The notes beneath the pieces are model-generated. The model saw only the letters and a list, made by a program, of their open reading frames with translations, was not told the DNA's origin and searched no databases. A DNA stretch of 64,000 bases from NCBI GenBank assembly GCA_965220365.1, contig OZ244823.1, positions 186,001 through 250,000 on the forward strand. Direction: 5' to 3'. Below, piece after piece: positions 17,874-27,178 of the stretch. A program made the position numbers and the translations under genes. Within the stretch, counting starts at the first letter, position 1, and each line of letters opens with the position of its first letter. This stretch comes from Bin80 sp965220365. GTDB taxonomy: Bacteria > Bacteroidota > Rhodothermia > Rhodothermales > Bin80.

Positions 17874-19304
17874 ATGTTTGCCCTACTGTATGCGGGCGCT
17901 ATGGTCGTGCTTGCCTTCTATGGTGTCAACCTCCTGTGGATGGCTGTTGTCGTGGCCCGAGGTGAAAAACCTGATGCAGAACCATCACCGGATCCAAGCC
18001 GCAATGGCTCCTTGCCACGGGTTACCATTCAAATTCCACTGTATAACGAAGCCGGGGTAGCCAGGCGCGTGATTGATGCTTGTGCAACCATTCAGTATCC
18101 CCGTGACCGGTTACAGTTGCAGATCCTGGATGACTCATCTGATGAAACTGTAACGATTTCCCGCCAGGCAGTTGATGACTGGAAAGAGAAAGGACTCAAT
18201 ATCTCCCACATACAACGTTCCCATCGTGAAGGATACAAAGCAGGTGCACTGGGGAACGGGTTAAAGTCGGCCGACGGAGACCTCATTGCGATATTTGATG
18301 CTGATTTTGTTCCTCCGGAAAATTTTCTTATTTCCCTGGTCCCATTCATGGAAGAAGAAAAACTGGGTATGATCCAGGCACGCTGGGGGCATATAAATGC
18401 TCATTCCTCGCTACTGACCCAAGTGCAGGCGTGGTCTCTTGATACACATTTTGCCGTTGAGCATGTTGCGCGAAGCGCTTCTGGCTGCTTTATTAATTTC
18501 AATGGAACAGCCGGGCTCTGGAAACGAAGTTGCATCACGGAATCGGGGGGATGGCACGGCGATACATTGGCAGAGGATTTGGATTTAAGTTACAGAGCAC
18601 AGCTTCGAGGATGGAAATTCAAGTATCTCCATGAGCTGGAAGCTCCTGCTGAACTGCCTGAAACACTGGGAGCCCTGCGAGTCCAGCAAAGCCGATGGAC
18701 AAAAGGGACTGCAGAAACTGCCCGTAAGCTGCTTCGCCCCCTGTGGCGTGCATCCTTTCCCCTGAAAACGAAGGTTCAGGGGACCATTCATCTGACGGCA
18801 CATATGGTCTACCCCTGTCTACTCCTTGCAGCCCTGCTTCATCCACTCCTTCTGTTTCAACAGGCCAGTGGATTTGGTCCCAGTGAAACATACTTTGGGA
18901 TCATGGGACTTGGTTTGGTCGGTCTGTTAGGATTTTTTCTTGCGCAGATGTTTGCCCAACGGCAACTCTACCCGGACTGGTGGCGCCGGATGCGATTTTT
19001 CCCAATTTTCATGGCGGGATCTATGGGACTTGCGATTAGCAATACAAAAGCTGTTTGGGATGCATGGAGACAGTTCCACACCCCCTTCGAACGAACTCCA
19101 AAAGCCAACGGAAGGTATCGTGTTCGTAGATCCAAAATGATTGTGACACTCGAAGTAGCGATGGCTGTATATTCAGTCACGGGACTTGGCTTTCTGCTGT
19201 GGGAGGGCCTCTGGGCTGCCGCCGGGTTCCAGATGATATTCTCAATGTCCTATATATTTATGACACGATACAACCTTCTGGAACTTCGCTCCCAAACCTT
19301 GTGA
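17874..19304 (+). CDS. Membrane glycosyltransferase family 2 (cellulose-synthase-like)
   Basis: 476 aa. One N-terminal transmembrane helix, a cytoplasmic GT2 domain, then about four helices in the last 160 residues. Processive-type GT2 motifs are present: IQIPLYNEAGVARRVIDA, LDDSSDET, IFDADFVPPENFL (DxD), LAEDLDLSYRAQLRGW and QQSRWTKG (QxxRW). It should transfer sugar from a nucleotide sugar to a lipid or growing polysaccharide at the inner membrane. The acceptor is unknown, and the lptE neighbour hints at envelope glycan synthesis. The TPR-like gene starts 3 bp after its stop. Confidence 0.88.
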   Translation: MFALLYAGAMVVLAFYGVNLLWMAVVVARGEKPDAEPSPDPSRNGSLPRVTIQIPLYNEAGVARRVIDACATIQYPRDRLQLQILDDSSDETVTISRQAVDDWKEKGLNISHIQRSHREGYKAGALGNGLKSADGDLIAIFDADFVPPENFLISLVPFMEEEKLGMIQARWGHINAHSSLLTQVQAWSLDTHFAVEHVARSASGCFINFNGTAGLWKRSCITESGGWHGDTLAEDLDLSYRAQLRGWKFKYLHELEAPAELPETLGALRVQQSRWTKGTAETARKLLRPLWRASFPLKTKVQGTIHLTAHMVYPCLLLAALLHPLLLFQQASGFGPSETYFGIMGLGLVGLLGFFLAQMFAQRQLYPDWWRRMRFFPIFMAGSMGLAISNTKAVWDAWRQFHTPFERTPKANGRYRVRRSKMIVTLEVAMAVYSVTGLGFLLWEGLWAAAGFQMIFSMSYIFMTRYNLLELRSQTL

Positions 19305-19306
19305 AC

Positions 19307-19882
19307 ATGCTCACACTCTTTGATGCATTGACCATGATCAACGAAGGCCGTGCACAGGAAACTGTGGACCAACTCCGTGAAATGCACCTTCACTCCCCCT
19401 CAGATATATCGACGAATTATGTCTTGGGTCATGCATTAGACGCGTGCAACCAGCATAGCCATGCAAACTCTATCTGGGAAGCTGCAAGCGCTCTCAGTTC
19501 CGAAGACAGGACCCTAAAGAAGATGAAGCTACCGGATGAAGTGAATGTGTTCACTCACACAGACCATCTTCAGAGCGGACTGAGTGAGATTCTTGGAGAA
19601 GACGAAAGTGATGAAATTCAGAATCTGATTCAGCAACTTGATGCTTCTGACCGGACAAATTTTCAGGTCGCACTTGACGATGATGATGAGTCCTTCGGTG
19701 GACTCACTGACGATGACCCAATTACAGAGACCTACGCATGTATCCTGGCCACTCAGAAGAAGTATTCGCAAGCTGCTGCTGTATATAGATCTCTCAGTGG
19801 GCAGAATCCAGATGAAAAGGCTCGCTTACTTGATGAAGCTCAGAAGCTGGACCTTCTAGCCAACTCGGAAACGGGCACGTGA
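19307..19882 (+). CDS. Small TPR-like protein
   Basis: 191 aa from the ATG at 19307, 3 bp after the glycosyltransferase stop. The protein is helical and acidic, with TPR-like stretches near the start (INEGRAQETVDQLREMHLHSPSDISTNYVLGHALDACNQHSHANSIWEAAS) and near the end (ETYACILATQKKYSQAAAVYRSLSGQNPDEKARLLDEAQKL). It has no signal peptide. Likely a scaffold for the neighbouring envelope enzymes, but no specific function can be stated. The stop overlaps the anmK start (GTGA). Confidence 0.75.
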   Translation: MLTLFDALTMINEGRAQETVDQLREMHLHSPSDISTNYVLGHALDACNQHSHANSIWEAASALSSEDRTLKKMKLPDEVNVFTHTDHLQSGLSEILGEDESDEIQNLIQQLDASDRTNFQVALDDDDESFGGLTDDDPITETYACILATQKKYSQAAAVYRSLSGQNPDEKARLLDEAQKLDLLANSETGT

Positions 19883-21057
19883 TCATATCCAACAATCGTC
19901 GCTGCGTCGCTGGTGTCATGAGTGGCACCTCCCTGGATGGGATTGATGTGGTAATCGCCCGTATGCAGGGGCATGGGCGTGGGCTTCAAATCGAAACATG
20001 GTATGGAGCCACGTATTCTTTTCCAGAAGAATTGCACAACTCCCTGAAACTGGCCGCCAGCCAAGAATCTATTGGCGTAGCTGAGCTCAGTCAACTGAAT
20101 GTGCGTCTAGCCCACGAATATGCACAAGCCGTGACGCGTACACTGGAAGCGCACGGAGAACCAATTGAACATCTTGATTTGGTGGGGTGCCATGGCCAAA
20201 CCATCCGTCATCTACCCGACAAGGCCATGGTCGCAGGTAAAGAAATCTGCTCCACCCTTCAGATCGGCGATCCTTCAACCATAGCCCAGTTATTGGGAAT
20301 ACCGGTGATCGGGGATTTTCGTCTGGCAGATATGGCGCGTGGAGGACAGGGAGCACCGTTGGTGCCGTATTTTGACTATGTGGTATTCACACACGATACA
20401 GAAACCCGCGGTTGCCTGAACGTTGGCGGCGTCGCAAACCTGACCATTCTGCCCCCGAATGCACAGACCGATCAGATCTACGGTTTTGACACGGGCCCCG
20501 GTAATATGATTATGGATGCTCTGTGTCGCCAGTGCATGGATCTGCCCTTTGACGAGGGAGGCCGCATTGCTAAATCCGGGACTGTGAACGAGCGATTACT
20601 TTCAGAATTACTGCAGGACCCCTATTTATCCGCTACCCCGCCCAAGTCGACCGGTCGTGAATATCTCAGCCACACATTCCTGCAGCGGTTACTGGATCCC
20701 TCTAATCGAATGTCATCGGAGGATCTGATTGCCACGGCTACCGCTTTAACCGCTGCATCTGTCTGGCAGGCTTACGCGACATTTATACAGCCAACCCACT
20801 CGCTTGACCGGCTCATCCTATCTGGAGGTGGAGCACATAATCAGGCGCTTCTGGATCTACTTGGAAGTTATTTTGCGCAGAATAAGACTCCCGTGCAGAT
20901 TGAAACATCGGACGTGTACGGGGTTGATGTTGACAGCAAAGAGGCCCTTTGTTTTGCGGTTCTGTCTCATGAAAGTGCGAGTGGTATTCCAACCAACATC
21001 CCGTCCGTCACCGGGGCAGACCGCCCCACCGTACTTGGTAAGCTCTGTGTCCCATAG
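19879..21057 (+). CDS. anmK: Anhydro-N-acetylmuramic acid kinase
   Basis: 392 aa. Begins near VAGVMSGTSLDGIDVV, the AnmK ATP-binding opening. VGCHGQTIRH, IGDFRLADMARGGQGAPLVPYFD, GFDTGPGNMIMDAL and LSGGGAHNQ are further family blocks. The enzyme phosphorylates and opens 1,6-anhydro-MurNAc during peptidoglycan recycling. The start is GTG at 19879, overlapping the upstream stop by 4 bp, so it is the last member of the miaB-to-anmK run. Confidence 0.94.
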   Translation: MIISNNRRCVAGVMSGTSLDGIDVVIARMQGHGRGLQIETWYGATYSFPEELHNSLKLAASQESIGVAELSQLNVRLAHEYAQAVTRTLEAHGEPIEHLDLVGCHGQTIRHLPDKAMVAGKEICSTLQIGDPSTIAQLLGIPVIGDFRLADMARGGQGAPLVPYFDYVVFTHDTETRGCLNVGGVANLTILPPNAQTDQIYGFDTGPGNMIMDALCRQCMDLPFDEGGRIAKSGTVNERLLSELLQDPYLSATPPKSTGREYLSHTFLQRLLDPSNRMSSEDLIATATALTAASVWQAYATFIQPTHSLDRLILSGGGAHNQALLDLLGSYFAQNKTPVQIETSDVYGVDVDSKEALCFAVLSHESASGIPTNIPSVTGADRPTVLGKLCVP

Positions 21058-21123
21058 ATCAGACCAGGACAAAGGAAGAATCACCAAGGTAGTTTGACTG
21101 GAAGTTATCGGCCTCCATCTTTG

Positions 21124-21771
21124 TCACTTGTCTTGAAAAGGACGGACTTTGCTTGGCCCCTCCGGTGCCTTGGAAGAAATCAGATCACGAAACTCACCAT
21201 AGGTTTTTGGTCCCGGCTGTTCCTTTAACCAATTCCAGGCTTTGAGTATTTCCTCCCTGGGAATGTCAGCGTTGGTTGGGTCCGCCACGAAGTCCGTGAT
21301 GAAGTTGTTCATGTGCGCTGAAGGGCATCGGGGGAGACGACCCTTGGTCTGCATCAGCGTGCGCAGATGCCCGGCCAAATCACGATAAGTAAAGCACTCC
21401 TGTGCCTCCTGCCTCTTGCGCCTCCAATCATTGAGCCAATACCACTGTCCGGATTTTTTACTGAGGTTTGGTGCTTCAGCATAAACAAGTTCCAGCAGAA
21501 AAGCCTTGGTTTTCTTGTCTCCAACGTAATTGGTGACTGTCGTGTCGGCCGCCAATACATCGCGAGCCTTGCCGGCTTTGCGAGGCAGAACAGGTTTACG
21601 ATCCGGCACCTTTCCCGTCTGCAAAAATTCCCGAATCAATTCCTCCAGTTCAAATTTGCGGAAATTGCCGACAGTGATTCCGAGATCGCGAGCAAAAGCT
21701 TTCAATTCAGAGACATAGAAATACCCATTATCGAACTCTTCGATACTCATCCCCCGGTGTAAGGTGCTCAT
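21124..21771 (-). CDS. SAP-domain-like protein of unknown function
   Basis: 215 aa. Residues ~18-55 (YVSELKAFARDLGITVGNFRKFELEELIREFL) match the helix-extension-helix pattern of SAP domains, which often bind DNA or RNA. The remainder, rich in Lys, Arg and Trp (FLLELVYAEAPNLSKKSGQWYWLNDWRRK, FTYRDLAGHLRTLM), is a conserved-looking but unnamed domain. No enzyme motif is seen. It is isolated, between anmK and an ISL3 element, and points away from the element. Probably an accessory gene. Confidence 0.7.
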   Translation of the reverse strand: MSTLHRGMSIEEFDNGYFYVSELKAFARDLGITVGNFRKFELEELIREFLQTGKVPDRKPVLPRKAGKARDVLAADTTVTNYVGDKKTKAFLLELVYAEAPNLSKKSGQWYWLNDWRRKRQEAQECFTYRDLAGHLRTLMQTKGRLPRCPSAHMNNFITDFVADPTNADIPREEILKAWNWLKEQPGPKTYGEFRDLISSKAPEGPSKVRPFQDK

Positions 21772-21846
21772 GCTCTGACTGTTTGGTGATAATTTACTGG
21801 AGATTGTACACTTAACACAAAGCCCTCAAACTAAGTTTACTACATG

Positions 21847-23128
21847 GGTACTACCGCAATTCGTGTGGAATGATTATTTTTCGTTTTCACCAAATTTACA
21901 CATTTTATGGAACCGGTTCCAGATATTGCGGTGCGTCACAGTTTACAATTAGGTAGCGATTGGAAGATTGATCGGATGGATCTGGATGCAAAAGTTCAAC
22001 GGATTGACATCTACATTTCGCATTCGGGTCGTGCGTTGATCTGCCCGAAGACCGGGGAGACGGGGACATTGTATGATCACCGTAAGAGGCGGTGTTGGCG
22101 GCATCTGGACTGGTTTCAGTTTCAATGTTTTGTGCACTGCCGGGTCCCTCGTGTGAAGTCTTCTGCGGGGGTGAATACGATAGCGGTTCCTTGGTCAAGT
22201 GCTTCGCAGCGCTATACGGAAGCCTTTGAATCCTGGACGATTCGATTGCTGCAAGCGACGAAGAATCAAACCAAGACGGCGCAGTTGCTTCGTTGCAAAT
22301 TTGATGTGGTGAATCGCATCCTGCACCGCAGTGTGGAACGTGGGGAACGCAGACGTGCGCTACAGAGCATTTCGCATGTGAGTGTGGATGAGAAGGCGAT
22401 TCATCGCGGCCACAAATATGCAACGGTGGTGAGTGATTCCGAACGGGGTGTGGTCCTTGATGTGGGACAGGGACGCGACAAATCCAGCGTAACAGCCCTG
22501 TTAGAGGGGCTTCTGGGGGATCTAAAGGACGAGGTCCAGACCATTACGACGGATATGTGGAAGGCCTACATTTCTTGCATCACAGAGCTGTTCCCGAACG
22601 CCACGCTGATCCATGATCGTTTTCATTTGATCCAGTATCTCAACAAAGCGATCGATCAAGTGCGCAGACGCGAGGTCAAGCAGCACGATGCGCTCAAACA
22701 GAGCCGCTACGCACTCCTGAAAAACGAAGCGAACCGCACTGTAAATCAGGAAGAGATTTTCCAGGCCATCCAGAAATTGAACTTGCAAGTCAGCATTGCC
22801 TGGAGGCTCAGAGAGGACTTCAAGGCCATCTTTCGATGCCGCACTTTCGCGGAGGCAAAAAAGTACTTTGAACTCTGGCTTGAGCAGGTGAACGAGGAGG
22901 CCGTAAAGGAGCTCATCCAGATCGCCGAGATGTTTGAACGACACCGAGAAGGTGTCTGCAATGCGCTGTGTCATGAACAGTCCAATGCCAGAGCCGAGCG
23001 AATCAACGGCAAAATCCAAGAAATCAAAACCGTTGCAAGAGGATACAGAAAATTCGAGAACTTCCGAAGCGCTATCCTCTTTTTCCATGGAGGTTTAGAT
23101 CTCTATCCACAATATTCGCGGTAGAACC
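21847..23128 (+). mobile_element. ISL3-family element A, complete
   Basis: Ends are inverted repeats GGTACTACCGC... and GGTTCTACCGC... (18 of 23 positions agree). The element is flanked by an exact 8-bp direct repeat ACTACATG (21839-21846 and 23129-23136), the duplication length usual for ISL3. It encodes one intact transposase. A decayed tail of a related element is found at 48258-48455. Confidence 0.92.
21907..23124 (+). CDS. ISL3 family transposase (element A)
   Basis: 405 aa. N-terminal region with WRHLDWFQFQCFVHCRVPRV as in ISL3 zinc-binding/HTH regions; this copy has fewer cysteines than element B. DDE residues are visible in HVSVDEKAIHRGH (D), ITTDMWKAYI (D) and NARAERINGKIQEIK (E). 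No frameshift. The ATG at 21907 lies 60 bp inside the left end, and the stop is 4 bp before the right end. Only ~45% or less similar by eye to the element-B transposase, so they are separate members of the family. Confidence 0.93.
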   Translation: MEPVPDIAVRHSLQLGSDWKIDRMDLDAKVQRIDIYISHSGRALICPKTGETGTLYDHRKRRCWRHLDWFQFQCFVHCRVPRVKSSAGVNTIAVPWSSASQRYTEAFESWTIRLLQATKNQTKTAQLLRCKFDVVNRILHRSVERGERRRALQSISHVSVDEKAIHRGHKYATVVSDSERGVVLDVGQGRDKSSVTALLEGLLGDLKDEVQTITTDMWKAYISCITELFPNATLIHDRFHLIQYLNKAIDQVRRREVKQHDALKQSRYALLKNEANRTVNQEEIFQAIQKLNLQVSIAWRLREDFKAIFRCRTFAEAKKYFELWLEQVNEEAVKELIQIAEMFERHREGVCNALCHEQSNARAERINGKIQEIKTVARGYRKFENFRSAILFFHGGLDLYPQYSR

Positions 23129-23325
23129 ACTACATGTAATGATGTAAACTTAGGCTCGGTCAATTCGAATCAGTGCCATCATTGAATCGCCACTTACTGA
23201 AAAAGGCGGAGCCACGACTGAAACCTCTCAAACACATGGACCAACTCCGCACCCCTGCAATCATCCTTTGGAACATGTGTAGCAACAACAGATAGAACGT
23301 TCTTGCAAATGGTCACGAATGTCAA

Positions 23326-24094
23326 ATGTCAACTGACTTTGGGGCTACGCCTTGCTATAGGAGTCCACCTATAATTGAGGCGATATGCGAATTTTATTTC
23401 GCACCTGGACTGAACTGGGATCCTACCCTACCTGGCAAGCTGCACACTAAGTTGAAGGATGACTATCCGGGGGGGGGCACGATATCAGGAAAATGTCGAT
23501 TTAGGTGTGCAGTTGCGAGAAGGTTCTTCCCCCAATTTCCACTTTGGGAGGGGGCCTGAAAAGATCCAGTTGATTACAGAGAACGAGAAACGAATAGTTG
23601 GGATTGGGCGCGATGTGCTCAGCGTGCACATGCTCCGTCCTTATCAGGATCCACCTGATTCAGATAGGATAGGATGGGACGAGTTTCGACCTCGGATCAA
23701 CAGGGCGCTCAGCGCCTACTGGGAGGTGGTACAACCGCAAGGAGTAAAAAGAGTTGGTGTTAGGTATATCAACAAGCTCGTTGTTCCAAGAGAAGTGACA
23801 ACGGCCAAGGAATATCTGAAATGTTCCTTGCCTGAAGTGGATGGCCTGCCAAGTCATTTGGTCAACCTTATGAGCCGAGTTGAATATGCGTATCCAGACG
23901 GTGTGAAGCTGGCCTTGTCCCAGGGAAAAGTTGAGGGTGGATTTATACTTGATATCGACGTGATTAGGGAGAGTAACGATGTACTTGTTCGGGAAGACAC
24001 GGATGCACTAATTGACAACCTTCGTATTCGAGAAAGGGAAGTGTTTGAAGCTGTTATCACAGACAAGGCAAGACAGCTTTTCAATGTATCCTGA
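23326..24094 (+). pseudogene. TIGR04255-family gene, frameshifted at a G9 tract
   Basis: Two overlapping frames make one protein. The first part from ATG 23326 encodes STDFGATPCYRSPPIIEAICEFYF...WDPTLPGKLHTKLKDDYPGG, the typical opening of the sporadically distributed TIGR04255 family. After a run of nine G at 23469-23477 the continuation lies in the next frame (YQENVDLGVQLREGSSPNF...) up to 24094. Removing one G joins them into a protein of ~255 aa. The break may be a real mutation, an assembly error, or phase variation. The family's activity is not known. It leads a three-gene same-strand cassette, overlapping the next gene by 11 bp. Confidence 0.8.
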
Positions 24095-24752
24095 GTCGCC
24101 GACAACCGTGCAAAAAACAGACTCGGTTCTTATGCTGCTCCCCCTAGAGCAGCCATATAGCCGACCGTGGCCATCATATGTTCTGTACGATCCATTCGAT
24201 CCATTGATCTGGTCCGTGTCACTTGCGGCCTCGCCAGACGTTGTTGAGTTACAGAGAGAGCATGTGGATATTGGGCAGAAATTGCAATCTGAATGGGCCA
24301 TGGCAGACCAAGGAACTACCTTGCGCAATGCGGTGCAAGAACTGTTGCGCTTAAAGGACCTGTTATATGCCTCGTTTGAGGCCGAGCCACTTGAAGACGG
24401 TATAGATCATCCAGCCGAGGATATCATTGGCGACGCAATCCGATCCACAAATGAAGCTCGTGTGCTTGATTGGCTTTCTGGAGCTTGTCTTGATTCCGAG
24501 CACCCTACTTTCTCTGCTTCAATATTGCGTTGCCTTGGACGGCAAGCACATCTAGGAACAGAGTCTTGGCGTACCGAACTTGTGTTGAAAGCATTGACAA
24601 TAGATGACGCAGAGATACGAGACGCAGCACTGCAAGCAGCGGAGTTTTGGGGTGGGTTGAATATGCTAGATATACTTAAGATTAAGGTAAAAACCGAGCC
24701 GTTACAGTGGCTTCGAAATTACATGCAAGATGTCATTGAGGACCTGAAATAG
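24084..24752 (+). CDS. Hypothetical protein, second gene of TIGR04255 cassette
   Basis: 222 aa from the ATG at 24084, which overlaps the end of the upstream gene by 11 bp (translational coupling). The N-terminal half has no recognisable motif (LMLLPLEQPYSRPWPSYVLYDPFDPLIW). The C-terminal half is helical with HEAT-like periodicity (ARVLDWLSGACLDSEHPTFSASILRCLGRQAHLGTESWRTELVLKALTIDDAEIRDAALQAAEFWGG). No signal peptide or enzyme motif. Its place directly after a TIGR04255 gene suggests a joint function. I do not recognise the family. Confidence 0.7.
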   Translation: MYPESPTTVQKTDSVLMLLPLEQPYSRPWPSYVLYDPFDPLIWSVSLAASPDVVELQREHVDIGQKLQSEWAMADQGTTLRNAVQELLRLKDLLYASFEAEPLEDGIDHPAEDIIGDAIRSTNEARVLDWLSGACLDSEHPTFSASILRCLGRQAHLGTESWRTELVLKALTIDDAEIRDAALQAAEFWGGLNMLDILKIKVKTEPLQWLRNYMQDVIEDLK

Positions 24753-24806
24753 AGAGAATGTTTTTGGCGCGGATGATCTCGGGCTAAATGGGAGCGAAAG
24801 GAATGG

Positions 24807-25265
24807 ATGCATGAAGAAGAGATCTCGGCAGATGCAGTGACTGCTGATCTCAGGACTCAGAATAACAATCTATCCTTTTGGCAATGCGCTGAGGGAACAA
24901 GGAAAGAAATTGATGATATTGCACTGGCTATAGCAGCTGGTCGTGATAAGATTGATAAGGTTGAGATCGTACTGATCGACGACAAGGACTTGGAAAATGA
25001 TGGTCAAGCCATAAAGGCTACCAATGGGCGTACGCCCGTCGAAAGCTTGGTCAGACTTCATGTGGATGTGATGCAGCTCGATTATTCCCGTCTTGGCAGA
25101 GTCGCACACCGCATAGCATCTGCGATTGCCGCTGACCAATGTCATAGGGTATCAAAGAAACGTGTTGAGAGACTCCTTGTGACGGCAATTACCCAAGACG
25201 AGATACTACAGATCGAAGGGCTAAACGGAAAACTCCGTCCGCAAGTGCAGAAATTGCTCACTTAA
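24807..25265 (+). CDS. Hypothetical protein, third gene of TIGR04255 cassette
   Basis: 152 aa, start ATG 24807 preceded by AAAGGA about 6 bases upstream. The sequence includes SFWQCAEGTRKEIDDIALAIAAGRDKIDKVEIVLIDDKDL and a helical tail with RVAHRIASAIAADQCHRVSKKRVERLL. No known motif, signal or membrane segment. It begins 54 bp after the second gene, same strand, so it is probably the last gene of the cassette. Function unknown. Confidence 0.65.
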   Translation: MHEEEISADAVTADLRTQNNNLSFWQCAEGTRKEIDDIALAIAAGRDKIDKVEIVLIDDKDLENDGQAIKATNGRTPVESLVRLHVDVMQLDYSRLGRVAHRIASAIAADQCHRVSKKRVERLLVTAITQDEILQIEGLNGKLRPQVQKLLT

Positions 25266-26044
25266 GACTGAGATACGCCCTATATGACAAATCTTACTTC
25301 AACTTTCGACCGCACGCAATACTGCCAGCAAGAGTATCACGCACATTTGAGTGCAAATAAGCAGTAAATAACCTCACCGCGGATTAATCCGGTTGTACAG
25401 ACGCCCCCTCTGTTCAAAATCGAGACCGGAACTATAACACAGGGGAACCTAGGCGAAAAACGAGCAGCGGATCCGGCAGGGGGCAATATACAGAGACATG
25501 CTCTGCGGAGTAACGATAGCTTTTGCTATTTCAAAGGAGGTGAGGCGACCGGAAGGTAAAGAGCAGGTTGGCTTGCAGGATTTGGACCAAGCGTTCCTTG
25601 ATGGCTATGCAGTCTTGTCTTTATCAACTTGCCGTATCTGTTTCCGGGGATGGAATAGGAGTTCTGTGACGTACCTAGCTGGATGCGTTGGATGCAGAGC
25701 GAGCATTGCTGTGAACTTCAAGGGTCTAGTTCTACCTGTTATGTACTGATAGAACACGAACCTATTCTGGCCTCGACTGATGAGCGTCCTTGCCATCAAT
25801 AAATGAGAACGTTGGAACCTCTTGCAAAACTCCCAACCTTGAAAATATTTATTGCCCTGAGGATGTCCCAGAGCGTTTTTTGTGTCTGGATTATTAGTTT
25901 TGCAAGAACCTCGTTGAAAAGGCGTTATTGGCCCACTCTGACCCAATTCAACCGCACAGTGTTTCATTCAGTCGAGCAACATTCCCCGGTCACTAGAGAA
26001 CAAAGTAATGGCCGAAACCCTCTAACTCACGATACGACACCACC
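25266..26044. other. Intergenic region without a supported gene
   Basis: About 780 bp between the TIGR04255 cassette and thiL. Only short frames on both strands (for example 25498-25749 and 25605-25967) are open, overlapping each other and lacking motifs. No tRNA, IS end or repeat array was seen. It may be decayed accessory DNA plus the thiL promoter. Confidence 0.45.
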
Positions 26045-27043
26045 ATGTCTCTCATTGAAGAGGTCGGAGAATTCAACCTGATCCGCCGCCTCGCCTCAAT
26101 CAGTTCGCCTGGTACCAAGCCACCAGTCATTACTGGAGTCGGGGATGATGCAGCGGTTTACCACCCAAAGCCCGGGATGGTACAGGTAGTCACGACAGAC
26201 GCTTTGATTGAGGGCTACCACTTTGATTTTGACTTCTATAGGATGGACCATGTTGGTTACAAAGCCATGGTCGTAAATCTTAGTGATATCGCTGCAATGA
26301 ATGCCCAGCCCATACTGGCGACCGTAGCCTTGGGGATACCCGGATCATTTTCAACGGAAGATCTCGAATCTCTCTATCGTGGCCTCACCAATGCAGCTTC
26401 TAAATACCGTGTCCAGATTATCGGCGGAGATACGACGCGTTCGCCAGCGCTTGTGCTGTCAATCACGATCATCGGTGAGGCAACCGAATCCAATCTGGTG
26501 TATCGCAACGGAGCTAGCCCCGGTGACAGTATCTGTGTCAGTGGGAATTTGGGGGATGCCGCGGCCGGACTTGATCTGCTGCGCAGCCATACCGAATCCA
26601 ACACACTCGGGCCCAAAGTATGGGATGTCCTCACTACCCGTCACCTGATGCCTATCCCCCGGCTTGATCTCGTGCACAGATGGGCGCAGAAAAAGGTGCG
26701 CCCCTCTGCCCTTATTGACATATCCGATGGGCTTGCCAATGAAGTGCATCATATCTGTGCAGCATCCAGCTGCGGAGCCGTCCTGTGGGAGTCCAAGCTC
26801 CCCGTATCCCCGGAGCTGCGTGCAGGAGCCCCGAAATCTCGTACCCCCATTGACTACGCATTGAATGGGGGAGATGACTATGAACTGCTGTTTACCGCCC
26901 CTTCTGAAATACTTGAGCAGATGTCTTCGGACTCCTTTACCACCATTGGCATCGTTACCGAAAAGGATGTCTTGATTCACCGGGAAGATGGGACACTTGA
27001 GCCTCTGAAACCCGAGGGGCATGATCATTTCAGGGCTGTTTGA
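26045..27043 (+). CDS. thiL: Thiamine-monophosphate kinase
   Basis: 332 aa. Phosphorylates thiamine monophosphate to the active cofactor thiamine diphosphate, using ATP. PurM/ThiL-fold landmarks are GVGDDAAVYHP, VTTDALIEGYHFDFDF, VNLSDIAAMNAQP, IGGDTTRSP, SVSGNLGDAAAGLDLL, LIDISDGLANEVHHIC and NGGDDYELLFTAP. Intact, normal length. It is monocistronic and surrounded by accessory DNA on both sides; I see no TPP riboswitch upstream. Confidence 0.94.
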   Translation: MSLIEEVGEFNLIRRLASISSPGTKPPVITGVGDDAAVYHPKPGMVQVVTTDALIEGYHFDFDFYRMDHVGYKAMVVNLSDIAAMNAQPILATVALGIPGSFSTEDLESLYRGLTNAASKYRVQIIGGDTTRSPALVLSITIIGEATESNLVYRNGASPGDSICVSGNLGDAAAGLDLLRSHTESNTLGPKVWDVLTTRHLMPIPRLDLVHRWAQKKVRPSALIDISDGLANEVHHICAASSCGAVLWESKLPVSPELRAGAPKSRTPIDYALNGGDDYELLFTAPSEILEQMSSDSFTTIGIVTEKDVLIHREDGTLEPLKPEGHDHFRAV

Positions 27044-27178
27044 TTGATATGCCCCATGAAGTTGGTAGCTCATTCACGGCAAAACCCCCCAGAGCGGGAA
27101 GAAGTACCCTAAGGAACAAGTTCACACGATATTCGTGAATATCCCACATCGTCCTGATCACTCAAGTGTGACAGAACT

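Larger units (their letters stand above)
21831..23153. repeat. 10-bp palindrome split by ISL3-A
   Basis: CTAAGTTTAC (21831-21840) left of the element and GTAAACTTAG (23144-23153) right of it are perfect inverted copies. Removing the element and one copy of ACTACATG leaves a hairpin with a 10-bp stem and ~13-base loop. The IS therefore landed in the loop/stem edge of a palindrome, which may have been a terminator or operator. Confidence 0.7.

Noticed and set aside
25498..25967. Short overlapping frames on both strands between the TIGR04255 cassette and thiL
   Set aside because: They overlap each other, lack motifs and have no ribosome-site or family support.
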